Both the position numbers and the translations under genes were made by a program. Positions 34,847 to 43,379 of a stretch of DNA of 64,000 nt are shown here, one piece after another (position 1 is the first letter of the stretch; each line of letters begins with the position of its first letter). Origin of the DNA: Aureimonas glaciei (GTDB lineage: Bacteria; Pseudomonadota; Alphaproteobacteria; Rhizobiales; Rhizobiaceae); the NCBI RefSeq assembly GCF_014643375.1, contig NZ_BMJJ01000005.1, positions 248,001 to 312,000 on the forward strand, read 5' to 3'. The notes under the pieces are model-generated. The model had not been told where the DNA came from. It saw only the letters and a list, made by a program, of their open reading frames with translations, and searched no databases.

Positions 34847-36004
34847 ATGAAGTCCTTTGTTTCGGCATCATTATTTAAGTTGGCCCTCTCTAGTGCAGCA
34901 TTGGGCTTAACCCGAATCGCCTTCGCTCAGGATGCGCCGCCCCCGCAAGTGACGGTCGCCAAGCCCGTAGTGAAGCAGATCATCGAGGATGACGAATTCA
35001 TCGGCCGCTTCGAGGCAGTGGACCAAGTCGACATTCGGGCCCGCGTGTCCGGCTATGTGTCGCAGATTCATTTTCAGGATGGTGCCGTTGTAAAAGCGGG
35101 CGACCTGCTCCTTACGATCGATCAAGCCCCCTACAGAGCTGCACTTGACCAAGCACAGGCAAGTGTCGAAGCAAGCACGGCACGTCTTGAGTTCGCCCGC
35201 GCCGATTTGGAGCGCGCAGCGACACTGCGCGAGACCGGCAACATCACGACGCAGGTCGCGGACACTCGCACCCAATCATTCGCGACAGCGACCGCGGATG
35301 CCAATGGAGCCAAGGCCGCGCTTGATCGGGCCAAGCTTGAATTCAGCTTCACCGAGATCCGAGCACCCATTACCGGCCGCATGTCGCGCAAGCTCGTTTC
35401 GATCGGTAATCTCGTCGTCGCCAACGACACGATCCTTACCAACATCGTGTCGGTCGATCCGATCAACTTCTACTTTGACGTAGACGAGCGGACCTATCTC
35501 GCCTATCGCCAACTCAGCTCCGGCGGACTGAACACGCCGGTGGGCGACCTTCGGAACGAGGTGAAAGTCGCCATCGGCAACGAGCCGCGCCCGGTGCATC
35601 CGGGGTATCTCGACTTCACTGAGAATCGGCTCGATACCGCAAGCGGTACGCTTCGCGCTCGAGCCGTCCTGCCGAACGCTGATGGCATGCTTGTGCCGGG
35701 CCTCTTCGGCCGCGTCGCAATTCTTGGATCGGTGCCCTACGACGGCGTGCTCATCCCCGACGAGGCCGTCGGATCCGACCAGGATCGGCGCGTCGTCTAT
35801 GTGGTTGGGCCGGACAACACCATTTCAATGCAGCCGGTGCGCCTCGGACCGCGCATCGACGGCTATCGCGTCATTCGCGAGGGGCTGAAGGGCGACCAGA
35901 CGATCGTCGTCAACGGCCTGATGCGGGTGCGACCCGGTATTAAAGTAGACCCCAAGCCGACGGACCTGCCGCCCGTCGCAGTCGCCGAAAACACGGCACA
36001 GTAG
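34847..36004 (+). CDS. RND efflux periplasmic adaptor (membrane fusion protein)
   Basis: 385 residues from ATG 34847. Signal peptide ending near IAFAQD, then the MFP layout: barrel-sandwich first half (FEAVDQVDIRARVSGYVSQI, DGAVVKAGDLLLTID), a coiled-coil hairpin (about 95-165), second lipoyl half (FTEIRAPITGRMSRKLVSIG), beta-barrel and membrane-proximal domain (VVNGLMRVRPGIKV). It bridges the RND pump to an outer-membrane channel, which is not encoded here. There is a 12-bp gap to the pump gene. Confidence 0.92.
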   Translation: MKSFVSASLFKLALSSAALGLTRIAFAQDAPPPQVTVAKPVVKQIIEDDEFIGRFEAVDQVDIRARVSGYVSQIHFQDGAVVKAGDLLLTIDQAPYRAALDQAQASVEASTARLEFARADLERAATLRETGNITTQVADTRTQSFATATADANGAKAALDRAKLEFSFTEIRAPITGRMSRKLVSIGNLVVANDTILTNIVSVDPINFYFDVDERTYLAYRQLSSGGLNTPVGDLRNEVKVAIGNEPRPVHPGYLDFTENRLDTASGTLRARAVLPNADGMLVPGLFGRVAILGSVPYDGVLIPDEAVGSDQDRRVVYVVGPDNTISMQPVRLGPRIDGYRVIREGLKGDQTIVVNGLMRVRPGIKVDPKPTDLPPVAVAENTAQ

Positions 36005-36016
36005 GGGGCCGATCCG

Positions 36017-39000
36017 ATGCGCTTCGCCCATTTCTTTATTGACCGGCCGATCTTCGCCTGCGTGATCTCGATCCTGATATCGTTGATAGGGACGATCGCC
36101 TATCTCGGCCTGCCTGTCGCGCAATATCCTGAGATCGCGCCACCAACTGTTGTGGTGCGCGCCTCTTATCCCGGCGCCAATGCCGAAACGGTCGCCGCAA
36201 CAGTGGCGACGCCGCTCGAGGAGCAGATCAACGGCGTAGAGAACATGCTCTACATGTCGTCCTACTCCACGGGCGACGGTGGACTGTCGCTTACCATCAC
36301 CTTCCAGCTCGGCACTGATCTGGACCAAGCGCAGGTGCTGGTGCAGAACCGCGTCTCGATCGCAGAACCCCGGTTGCCAGAAGAGGTTCGCCGACTCGGC
36401 GTCACGACGCTCAAATCCTCGCCCGACCTGATGATGGTCGTGCACATGGTCTCGCCGAACAAAGCCTATGACCAGCTCTACATCTCGAACTACGCCCGTA
36501 ACAACGTGCGCGACGAGCTCCTGCGCCTCGGTGGCGTCGGGGATCTACAGATTTTCGGTGAGCGTCTCTACTCGCTTCGCGTCTGGCTCGACCCCGACAA
36601 GTTAACCACCTTCGGCCTCACTTCAGACGACGTCGTCAGGGCCATCCAGGCGCAGAACGTGCAGGTCTCCAGCGGCGCCCTTGGCCAGGAGCCGACTAAT
36701 CTCGGCAGTGCCTTCCAGCTGACCGTGAACACGCAAGGCCGCTTTGAGAACGTCACGCAGTTCCGCCGTGTGATCGTCAGGACCACCGAAGACGGACGCA
36801 TGGTGCGCGTCCAGGACGTCGCACGCGTGGAGCTCGGTGCGCAGGACTATGTGACGAACTCATATCTCGACGGCGAAGAAGCTGTCGCGATGGTGGTCTT
36901 CCAGCGGCCCGGTACGAACGCTCTCGCCTCCGTCGAGGAAATCCTCTCGACGATGGAGACGCTGAAGGCGACCTTTCCGCCCGGAATCGACTACCGCGTC
37001 GTCTACAATCCGACGACGTTCATCGCAGAGTCGGTCAGCGCCGTGTATCACACGCTGGCCGAGGCGATCGCACTCGTCGTCCTCGTCGTACTCGTCTTCC
37101 TGCAGAGCTGGCGAACTGCGCTGATCCCGATCATCGCCATTCCGATCTCGCTGATCGGCACCTGCGCGATCATGGCGGCGCTCGGCTTCTCCTTAAACAC
37201 GCTGACGCTCTTCGGCTTCGTGCTTGCCATCGGCATCGTGGTCGATGATGCAATCGTGGTTGTCGAGAACATCGAGCGCAACATAGCGCTGGGGTTATCG
37301 CCGCGTGATGCGGCCCACACGACGATCGACGAGGTAGGAACGGCGGTGATCGCAATCGCCCTCGTGCTCGGCGCCGTCTTCGTGCCGACCGCTTTCATCC
37401 CCGGCATATCCGGCCAGTTCTACCGGCAGTTCGCGCTAACGATCGCCATATCGACCGTCATCTCCGCCTTCATTTCCCTGTCGCTCTCACCGGCGCTCGG
37501 CGCCATTCTTCTGAAGCCCCACGAAAGTCATGGCGCTGGCGGAAGAAACCCGCTTCGGCGTTTGGCAAGTGGCTTCAATCGCGGCTTCGACCGAACCTCA
37601 AGCGCCTATGCTGGCGGCGTCAAACGCATCGTGAACCGGAAACTGATCGTTCTGCCGATCTATGCCGGCCTTGTGTTCGCGACCGTCTACGTGGGCAATA
37701 AGGTCCCACAGGGCTTCATTCCCTCGCTCGACCAGGGCTACCTCATCGCGGTCGCCCAGTTGCCCGATGGCGCCTCGCTGTCACGCTCGGATGCTGTGAC
37801 GAGACGCATCTCCGACATTGCGAAGGATACACCAGGCACAGAGTATTCGGTTGCCTTCTCTGGCTTCTCGGCTGCCACCTTCACCAATGCCACGAACGCA
37901 TCGGCGGTGTTCATCGGGCTTAAGCCCTTCGAGGAGCGTCTGAAGGACGGGCTATCCGCCGACAAGATCCTCGCCGACCTCAACACCCGTCTCCAGTCGA
38001 TCGAGGAGGCGTTCGTCATCATCGTGCCGCCGCCGCCTGTTCGCGGCATCGGCAATTCCGGCGGCTTCCGAATGCAGGTCCAGGAGCGCATGGGCCCGGA
38101 TATCGAGCGCGTCCTTGCCGCCAGCCAGGAGTTGATGGGCAAAGCCGCGCAAGACCCCAGGCTCAGCGGCGTGTTCACGACCTTCTCTGCCTCATCGCCG
38201 CAGATCTTCCTCGACATCGACCGGCAGAAAGCGGAGATCCTGAACGTTCCAATCACAAACATCTTCTCGACGCTGCAGCAGAATCTCGGCACCGCTTACG
38301 TTAATGACTTCAACGCATTCGGCCGAATATACCAGGTGCGCGCTCAAGCTGACCAGCGCTTCCGGATGGACACGCGAGACATCGAGCAGCTGCGCGTGCG
38401 CTCCTCCAGCGGCGCTCTCGTGCCGCTCGGAACGCTCGTGACTGTAAAGGAGGTGTCAGGCCCAAACCTAATCCAGCGCTACAACATGTTCACCTCGGTA
38501 CCGCTGCAAGGAAACCCGGCACCCGGTGTGTCCTCCGAAGATGCGCTGAACGCGATGGAGGCTCTGGCAAAGGCGACCCTGCCGCAGGGCTCGACCTTCC
38601 AGTGGACGGAGCTCGCTTTCCAGCAGAAAAGCACTGGTGATACTGCCATATTCGTCTTTGCGCTGTCCCTCCTCTGCGTCTTCCTCGTTCTAGCGGCTCA
38701 ATACGAGAGCTGGACACTGCCGCTCGCGATCATCCTGATCGTGCCGATGGCAGTCCTTTCGGCGCTTCTCGGCGTGATGCTGCGCGGCTTCGACAACAAT
38801 ATCCTGACTCAGATCGGCCTCGTCGTCCTGGTTGGCCTTGCCGCCAAAAACGCCATCCTCATCGTGGAGTTCGCTCGCGATGCCGAAGCAAGGGATGGCA
38901 AAACACCCGTGGAAGCGGTGGTCGAGGCGTGCAGGCTTCGCTTACGGCCGATCCTGATGACGGCGCTCGCCTTCATCCTGGGCGTTGTGCCGCTGGTGAT

Positions 39001-39196
39001 CGCGACGGGTCCAGGTGCCGAAATGCGCCAGGCGCTCGGCACCGCCGTCTTTTTCGGCATGATCGGCGTCACGATCTTCGGCCTGTTCTTGACGCCGGTC
39101 TTCTATGTCGCCATCCGCTGGATCGACGGCAAGGTCGCCGGATGGCGGCGACCAACGGCCAAAAACGAGCCTCCGGTTGTCGCGCAAACTCGCTAA
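36017..39196 (+). CDS. RND multidrug efflux transporter (HAE1/AcrB type)
   Basis: 1059 residues. The first helix FFIDRPIFACVISILISLIG is typical of AcrB-like pumps. The proton-relay pair lies in GIVVDDAIVVVENIERNIAL (helix 4), with the internal duplication in the second half (GLAAKNAILIVEFARDAE). Both large periplasmic loops and 12 helices are complete. It is expected to export hydrophobic drugs as a proton antiporter trimer. Just beyond its stop lie truncated DoxX and Rrf2 fragments, so no TolC-like gene follows. Confidence 0.95.
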   Translation: MRFAHFFIDRPIFACVISILISLIGTIAYLGLPVAQYPEIAPPTVVVRASYPGANAETVAATVATPLEEQINGVENMLYMSSYSTGDGGLSLTITFQLGTDLDQAQVLVQNRVSIAEPRLPEEVRRLGVTTLKSSPDLMMVVHMVSPNKAYDQLYISNYARNNVRDELLRLGGVGDLQIFGERLYSLRVWLDPDKLTTFGLTSDDVVRAIQAQNVQVSSGALGQEPTNLGSAFQLTVNTQGRFENVTQFRRVIVRTTEDGRMVRVQDVARVELGAQDYVTNSYLDGEEAVAMVVFQRPGTNALASVEEILSTMETLKATFPPGIDYRVVYNPTTFIAESVSAVYHTLAEAIALVVLVVLVFLQSWRTALIPIIAIPISLIGTCAIMAALGFSLNTLTLFGFVLAIGIVVDDAIVVVENIERNIALGLSPRDAAHTTIDEVGTAVIAIALVLGAVFVPTAFIPGISGQFYRQFALTIAISTVISAFISLSLSPALGAILLKPHESHGAGGRNPLRRLASGFNRGFDRTSSAYAGGVKRIVNRKLIVLPIYAGLVFATVYVGNKVPQGFIPSLDQGYLIAVAQLPDGASLSRSDAVTRRISDIAKDTPGTEYSVAFSGFSAATFTNATNASAVFIGLKPFEERLKDGLSADKILADLNTRLQSIEEAFVIIVPPPPVRGIGNSGGFRMQVQERMGPDIERVLAASQELMGKAAQDPRLSGVFTTFSASSPQIFLDIDRQKAEILNVPITNIFSTLQQNLGTAYVNDFNAFGRIYQVRAQADQRFRMDTRDIEQLRVRSSSGALVPLGTLVTVKEVSGPNLIQRYNMFTSVPLQGNPAPGVSSEDALNAMEALAKATLPQGSTFQWTELAFQQKSTGDTAIFVFALSLLCVFLVLAAQYESWTLPLAIILIVPMAVLSALLGVMLRGFDNNILTQIGLVVLVGLAAKNAILIVEFARDAEARDGKTPVEAVVEACRLRLRPILMTALAFILGVVPLVIATGPGAEMRQALGTAVFFGMIGVTIFGLFLTPVFYVAIRWIDGKVAGWRRPTAKNEPPVVAQTR

Positions 39197-39294
39197 AGGC
39201 TTCTACCAAGTTCAAGAGCGCGAGGGTCTTGTCCGCGCCGACAAGAGCTGAGGCAATCGCATCGACAGTCCCATCTGCACCACCGGAGAGAGGG

Positions 39295-39579
39295 ATGCCA
39301 GAGCTTCTGACGCTATCCGGCATCGGAGGCGCGATGGAGCTCGTCGGAGGGCTTCTCATCGTGTTCGGCTTCCTGACCCGTCCTGTTGCATTCCTGCTGG
39401 CTGGCGAAATGGCGGTCGCATACTGGATGTTCCATGCTCCAAGGAGCCTGTATCTTGTCCTCAACGGCGGCGATGCCTCGATCCTCTACTGCTTCGTATT
39501 CCTGCTGATCTTCTTTGCAGGGCCAGGTGGCTGGAGCGTCGACGGGAGCGGCTCCCGCGGTAACGGACGCGCAATGTAG
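39295..39579 (+). pseudogene. DoxX-family protein lacking its N-terminal helix
   Basis: 94 residues with LSGIGGAMELVGGLLIVFGF, LTRPVAFLLAGEMAVAYWMF and NGGDASILYCFVFLLIFFAG, the last three helices of DoxX membrane proteins. The family's first helix (LLRIxxGxxFxxHGxxKLFG) is not found upstream. An ATG with GGAGAGAGGG ahead could still start a short product, so it may be expressed as a truncated protein. Position between the RND gene and further fragments argues for decay. Confidence 0.6.
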
Positions 39580-39875
39580 ACAAAGGGCACGGCGGCGGCT
39601 GGACCATCGCGCGCGTCCTTCCGACCGTGACGCTTCGCGGAATTTACGAGGCGCTCGGCTCGCCCGGCGTCTTTGCCATGGACCACCGCAGGGAGGCGAC
39701 GGGCTGGCTGGTGGAGGAGGCCTTGAACGCAGCGATGGACGGCGCCTTCGCCGAAGCCCTGCGTCTCCGGCGGCTGGCCTCGGTGACCCTCGCCGCCCTC
39801 AGCGCCGACTCCGATGCGCGTCTTTCCCGTCGCACGAGCCACTGCGACTTCGCGGACGAATCCCATGCGGCATGA
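39579..39875 (+). pseudogene. Rrf2-family regulator C-terminal fragment
   Basis: Codons DKGHGGGWTIARVLPTVTLR, GIYEALGSPGVFAMDH and LNAAMDGAFAEALRLRRLAS align with the wing and dimerisation helix of Rrf2-type repressors (GGGxxLARxPxxITLxDIYxAxG). The N-terminal HTH helices are absent and the frame begins inside the DoxX stop region. An ATG or GTG within the fragment (near 39627) would not restore DNA binding. Confidence 0.55.
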
Positions 39876-39924
39876 CGCGATCGTCATCGGCGGCAGCTTC
39901 GGGGGCTTATCCGCGGCTACACGT
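39865..39924 (+). pseudogene. N-terminus of a thioredoxin-reductase-like FAD/NAD(P) oxidoreductase
   Basis: MRHDAIVIGGSFGGLSAAT is the N-terminal FAD-binding loop of the small flavoprotein reductases often encoded next to Rrf2 regulators; it overlaps the Rrf2 stop by 11 bp. After about 20 codons the similarity stops, leaving only the first beta-alpha unit. The preserved gene order Rrf2-reductase shows an ancestral operon truncated by deletion. Confidence 0.5.
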
Positions 39925-39993
39925 CCCGCTGCGGGATCGAGAAGGGAGGCGGAAAAGCTGTCGATGCCAACCTCGAACAACCCTGGTTCATGG

Positions 39994-40143
39994 TCATCGG
40001 AAATTGCCTCCGCCCGCGCGTTCCTGCGGCGCGGGGAAGCCGACACTCTGGCCGAGTTGCGTCGTGTGGCAACCGGCTTGGAGCATCAGAAGGGTGCCGA
40101 CGGCGAGCAAAGCCAGCATTCTTTCGAGTCGCATGTCTCTCAT
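39994..40143 (-). CDS. Possible small lipoprotein
   Basis: About 49 residues: MRDMRLERMLALLAVGTLLM then LQAGC, a lipobox-like signal peptidase II site, followed by a 23-residue polar tail (HTTQLGQSVGFPAPQERAGG). It may be a real tiny lipoprotein or the 5' end of a truncated outer-membrane lipoprotein gene lying in a deletion-rich region. ATG at 40134 is an alternative start. Confidence 0.3.
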   Translation of the reverse strand: MRDMRLERMLALLAVGTLLMLQAGCHTTQLGQSVGFPAPQERAGGGNFR

Positions 40144-40314
40144 CCAATTACGAGCTTGGGGGGATGCCGGGCCGACCGATTGGCCAGTCAGCAAGCGTGA
40201 TTGCCGCACCCTTTGCGATCGTCTCATCCGGAGCGGACGATCAGGCCTAGGAACAAAGCTGCGGGCCCCGCAGGCTTGCCTACCGGGCCCGACGTTGTCT
40301 TAAAAGTCGACCTG

Positions 40315-41055
40315 CTACGTGAGCTGTCCGCCGTCGACGTTCAGGATCGCGCCGGTGATATGGCGCGCGGCAGGGCTGGCGAGGAAGGCGACAGCGGCGG
40401 CCACGTCTTCCGGCGTCCCGTAGCGGCCGAGCGGACTCAAACTGCGCTGAAAATCAGCGAAGGGACCATTGGCAGGATTCATCTCGGTATCCGTCGAGCC
40501 CGGCTGAACAAGGTTGACCGTGATGTCCCGCGGTCCCAATTCCCGAGCCAGACCCCGCGTGAGCGTTTGTAAGGCCGCCTTGGTCATGAAGTAGACCGTG
40601 CCCGTGTCCCCGACGATGCGGTCGGCGCCCCCGGATCCGATCGTAACGATGCGTCCGCCCGCCGGAAGGTGGGGGATTGCGGCCTGACTGGCCAGGATCG
40701 GACCGCGTACGTTGATAGCGAAAAGCTCGTCGATCATCTCGGTGCTGACCTCGGCGATTGTCGCGTAGGCGGCGATGGCCGCATTGTTGACGAGGATGTC
40801 GAGGCCGCCAAGAGCAGCCACGGCTTCGTCAACGGAGCGTCGGATCGCGGCCGGATCGGCTGCGTCGGCGCGAATTGCCAATGCCTTCCGTCCCTTCGCC
40901 TCGATGTCCCGAACCACTTGCGAGGCGCGCTCGGCGGAGTGGCCGTAGGTGATTGCAACGTCCGCGCCGCCGTCGACGAGAGCAAGGGCGATCGCCGCAC
41001 CGATTCCGCGAGAGCCTCCGGTCACGAGGGCACGCTTGCCAAGAAGATTTTGCAT
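40315..41055 (-). CDS. SDR family oxidoreductase (3-oxoacyl-ACP reductase-like)
   Basis: 246 residues: LVTGGSRGIGAAIALALVDG cofactor loop, LVNNAAI, catalytic YFMTK, and the C-terminal LASPAARHITGAILNVDGGQ that typifies FabG-like SDRs. Divergent from a TetR regulator with a shared operator-like repeat. This SDR-TetR divergent pair is a common detoxification arrangement; the substrate is unknown. Confidence 0.9.
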   Translation of the reverse strand: MQNLLGKRALVTGGSRGIGAAIALALVDGGADVAITYGHSAERASQVVRDIEAKGRKALAIRADAADPAAIRRSVDEAVAALGGLDILVNNAAIAAYATIAEVSTEMIDELFAINVRGPILASQAAIPHLPAGGRIVTIGSGGADRIVGDTGTVYFMTKAALQTLTRGLARELGPRDITVNLVQPGSTDTEMNPANGPFADFQRSLSPLGRYGTPEDVAAAVAFLASPAARHITGAILNVDGGQLT

Positions 41056-41078
41056 TGGTCTACCTTTCTGTAGTGATC

Positions 41079-41130
41079 GATAGATAATCGCTATCCGGCT
41101 TGCCGCCCGCCGTCAACCGAATTATATAAT
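41079..41130. promoter_or_regulatory. TetR/SDR divergent promoter with operator-like palindrome
   Basis: GATAG-N7-CTATC (41079-41095) sits 24 bp from the SDR start, and a TATAAT box (41125-41130) precedes the TetR gene. With that -10 box, transcription would begin around 41137, i.e. beyond the first in-frame ATG (41136), supporting the second ATG at 41166 as the true TetR start. Binding of the TetR product is inferred. Confidence 0.45.
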
Positions 41131-41165
41131 GGTCGATGCAGAAAGAAGGTGACAGCAGGAGTGGA

Positions 41166-41804
41166 ATGGACGCGGGGCCCCGTCGGCGTGGACGGCCTCG
41201 TGCTTTCGATCGCGATGAAGCGCTCGCCAAGGCGGTGCGTTTGTTCTGGGCGCGCGGCTTCGAGGCCACGTCGATCGCCGACCTAACGTCCGAGCTTGGA
41301 ATCGGATCGCCTAGCCTCTATGCGGCCTTCGGCTCGAAGGAGGCGCTCTACGTCGAAGCGCTCGAGCGTTATGTCCGAGACAACGAGGCCTATGTTTGGA
41401 AGGAGTTTCGCTCCGCCCCAACTGCACGCGAAGCGGTACGTGCGTTGCTGTCGAACTCGGCAGCCGCCCTCACCGGCTGCGTTGCCGACATGCCGCGCGG
41501 TTGCATGGTGACGCTCTCGCAGGTCGGCAGCGAGGGCCATGAGACGCTAGGCGAGCTCGTTCGTGGAGCACGCGCCCAAACCTTGGAGCGCTTGCTCGTG
41601 CGATTAGAAGAAGGGGTCGCCGCGGGCGAGATTCCTGCTTCAGCGGACTGCCGGGCTTTGGCCCGCTTTGTGCAGACGGCCCAAGCCGGTATGTCGATCC
41701 TTGCGCGCGATGGCGCAAGCGGTGCCGAACTCCAGACGGTTGCCGACATCTCGATGCAGGGATGGGACGCTTATCTTGTGGCAACGGGCGAAGTTTCCGG
41801 CTGA
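41166..41804 (+). CDS. TetR-family transcriptional regulator
   Basis: 212 residues from ATG 41166 (AGGAG 4 nt upstream). HTH at about 8-55: RGRPRAFDRDEALAKAVRLF, FEATSIADLTSELGIGSPSL and YAAFGSKEALY, the standard TetR_N pattern. The C-terminal ligand domain is like the TetR_C_11/AcrR-like group. It likely represses itself and the divergent SDR. Confidence 0.9.
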   Translation: MDAGPRRRGRPRAFDRDEALAKAVRLFWARGFEATSIADLTSELGIGSPSLYAAFGSKEALYVEALERYVRDNEAYVWKEFRSAPTAREAVRALLSNSAAALTGCVADMPRGCMVTLSQVGSEGHETLGELVRGARAQTLERLLVRLEEGVAAGEIPASADCRALARFVQTAQAGMSILARDGASGAELQTVADISMQGWDAYLVATGEVSG

Positions 41805-42033
41805 TCCGACGGGTCGCCCGTATCGACCTTTCCACGTTGTAGCGCCCTATCCTCCAGCACCTGAAAGTGGACATAGCTTTTGCAGCTCTAGCCGGCCTTT
41901 GTGAGCGCTGCCCGTTGTCGCTACGTGGCCGCGCTGAATTGGAACCCGGGGAGAGCAGGCGTTCGCGTCACTCTCGGCGGCCATGACGCCGCCTGTGATG
42001 ATACTCGCTAAAGGACTCGCTGAGAGGAAGTCG

Positions 42034-43287
42034 TCAGGATTGACGAAGCACGTCCTGCCATTCCGGATGACGATCAAACTGCGCCTTCGCGAACGGGCAG
42101 AGCGCGATGAGCGCGATCTCGTCGCGCCGTGCGTCCTCGACCGCTCGGCGCACCATTCGCTCGCCAACCTTCCGGCCCCGCAGGACGTCAGGGACTTCTG
42201 TGTGGTCGATGATGATCAGACCCTTGCCGGCCCGGCTGTAGGTCATCTCGGCCTCGACGCCGTCGACAACCAGGCGATAGCGTCCCTTCGACGCGCCATC
42301 CTCCCGCTCAACCCGTTCGTCCACCGGCACCGGCAAATCCGCCTTCGCCTTGGCATCGGCTGGCCGAACGTTGCGAGTCTGACCCGGCAAGCATTCGAGG
42401 AGGTCGCGGTCCCATGATCCAAGCTCGGCAGCCGCCTCATAGGTCGAAACGAGAAACGCCATGAGATCCGCATCGGGATCGGCCGCCGACCGCACGGCGT
42501 CATAGGGGAGGACGAACTCTGATAGGCCGTCATGCCAGAAGACGGCATCGGGCTGAGCAGCCGCACCCCTGAACCCGTTCGGTGCTGGATAGGCGTAGGC
42601 GTAGAACGCGGGATAGTCGATGCCGCCGCCGCCTGGCCAGAAACCCGCCGACGAAACCTCCCGGTCGTAGGCTTCCCGCGCCACGTCGTCCGGCAAGGCC
42701 GGAATGCCGCCCGGGTGGAGCGGAGCACGCCGTCCGGAGAAGCGGGTGACAGCCAGATCGAGCGCACCCCAGAACAGGTGAACCGGGCTCGACTTGCCAA
42801 GGAAGGAGGTTCGGAACGCCTTGAAGACTGTGTCGATAGCCAGCAAGGCTCGATGATAGCGTTCCACGGCGTCGCGGTCGTAGGGGCGTTCGCGATGATC
42901 CTCCGCGAACGGCATGGGATAGGGCACCTCGTTTGGAACACCGCTGAAGACCGACGCGCCGCCGAGCTTAGCCACAAGTTCCTTGAACTCGGCGTTGAAC
43001 GCCGAGACCGTGGAAGGCCCAAGCGCGAACGACGCCGTTCTGCCGTCGCCGCTCGTGCCGACGACCCTGTGGTCGTGGAAGTCGAACAGGATCTCGATGC
43101 CGGAGCCGTCGGGGATGGGCGAGGAGGTCAGCCCCCGGGGCGTGACGTAGAAGGTGGCGTTCCAAGAGTGATTGAGCCAGGGGGACTGCGCCAATCGATA
43201 CTTGCCGCCGATCTGGAGATAGAGATGGAGCGCGGAACATGTCTCGCGCCAGCCGAGGTAGTCGAGCTCCGGCCATCTGTTCGTCAT
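42034..43287 (-). CDS. DUF5996 protein fused to a YjdJ-type GNAT domain
   Basis: 417 residues. Residues 1-310 match DUF5996 (WPELDYLGWRETCSALHLYL, SPWLNHSWNATFYVTPRGLT, VHLFWGALDLAVTRFSGRRA, FWPGGGGIDYPAFYAYAYP). Residues about 332-415 are a small GNAT acetyltransferase-like domain of the YjdJ/YidJ type (MTYSRAGKGLIIIDHTEVPD, LRGRKVGERMVRRAVEDAR, ALCPFAKAQFDRHPEW). Each is usually a separate protein, so this is a natural fusion. The second domain may acylate a small molecule; the role of the first is unknown. Downstream of and co-oriented with a pirin gene (92-bp gap). Confidence 0.75.
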   Translation of the reverse strand: MTNRWPELDYLGWRETCSALHLYLQIGGKYRLAQSPWLNHSWNATFYVTPRGLTSSPIPDGSGIEILFDFHDHRVVGTSGDGRTASFALGPSTVSAFNAEFKELVAKLGGASVFSGVPNEVPYPMPFAEDHRERPYDRDAVERYHRALLAIDTVFKAFRTSFLGKSSPVHLFWGALDLAVTRFSGRRAPLHPGGIPALPDDVAREAYDREVSSAGFWPGGGGIDYPAFYAYAYPAPNGFRGAAAQPDAVFWHDGLSEFVLPYDAVRSAADPDADLMAFLVSTYEAAAELGSWDRDLLECLPGQTRNVRPADAKAKADLPVPVDERVEREDGASKGRYRLVVDGVEAEMTYSRAGKGLIIIDHTEVPDVLRGRKVGERMVRRAVEDARRDEIALIALCPFAKAQFDRHPEWQDVLRQS

Positions 43288-43379
43288 GTCTTCCTCCGTT
43301 CAGCGTCTGATCGGTCGCAATCTGATCCGTATGGTCCTGGCGGCACGTATAGCTTGGTCCGTTCGCTCGTCGACATCCG

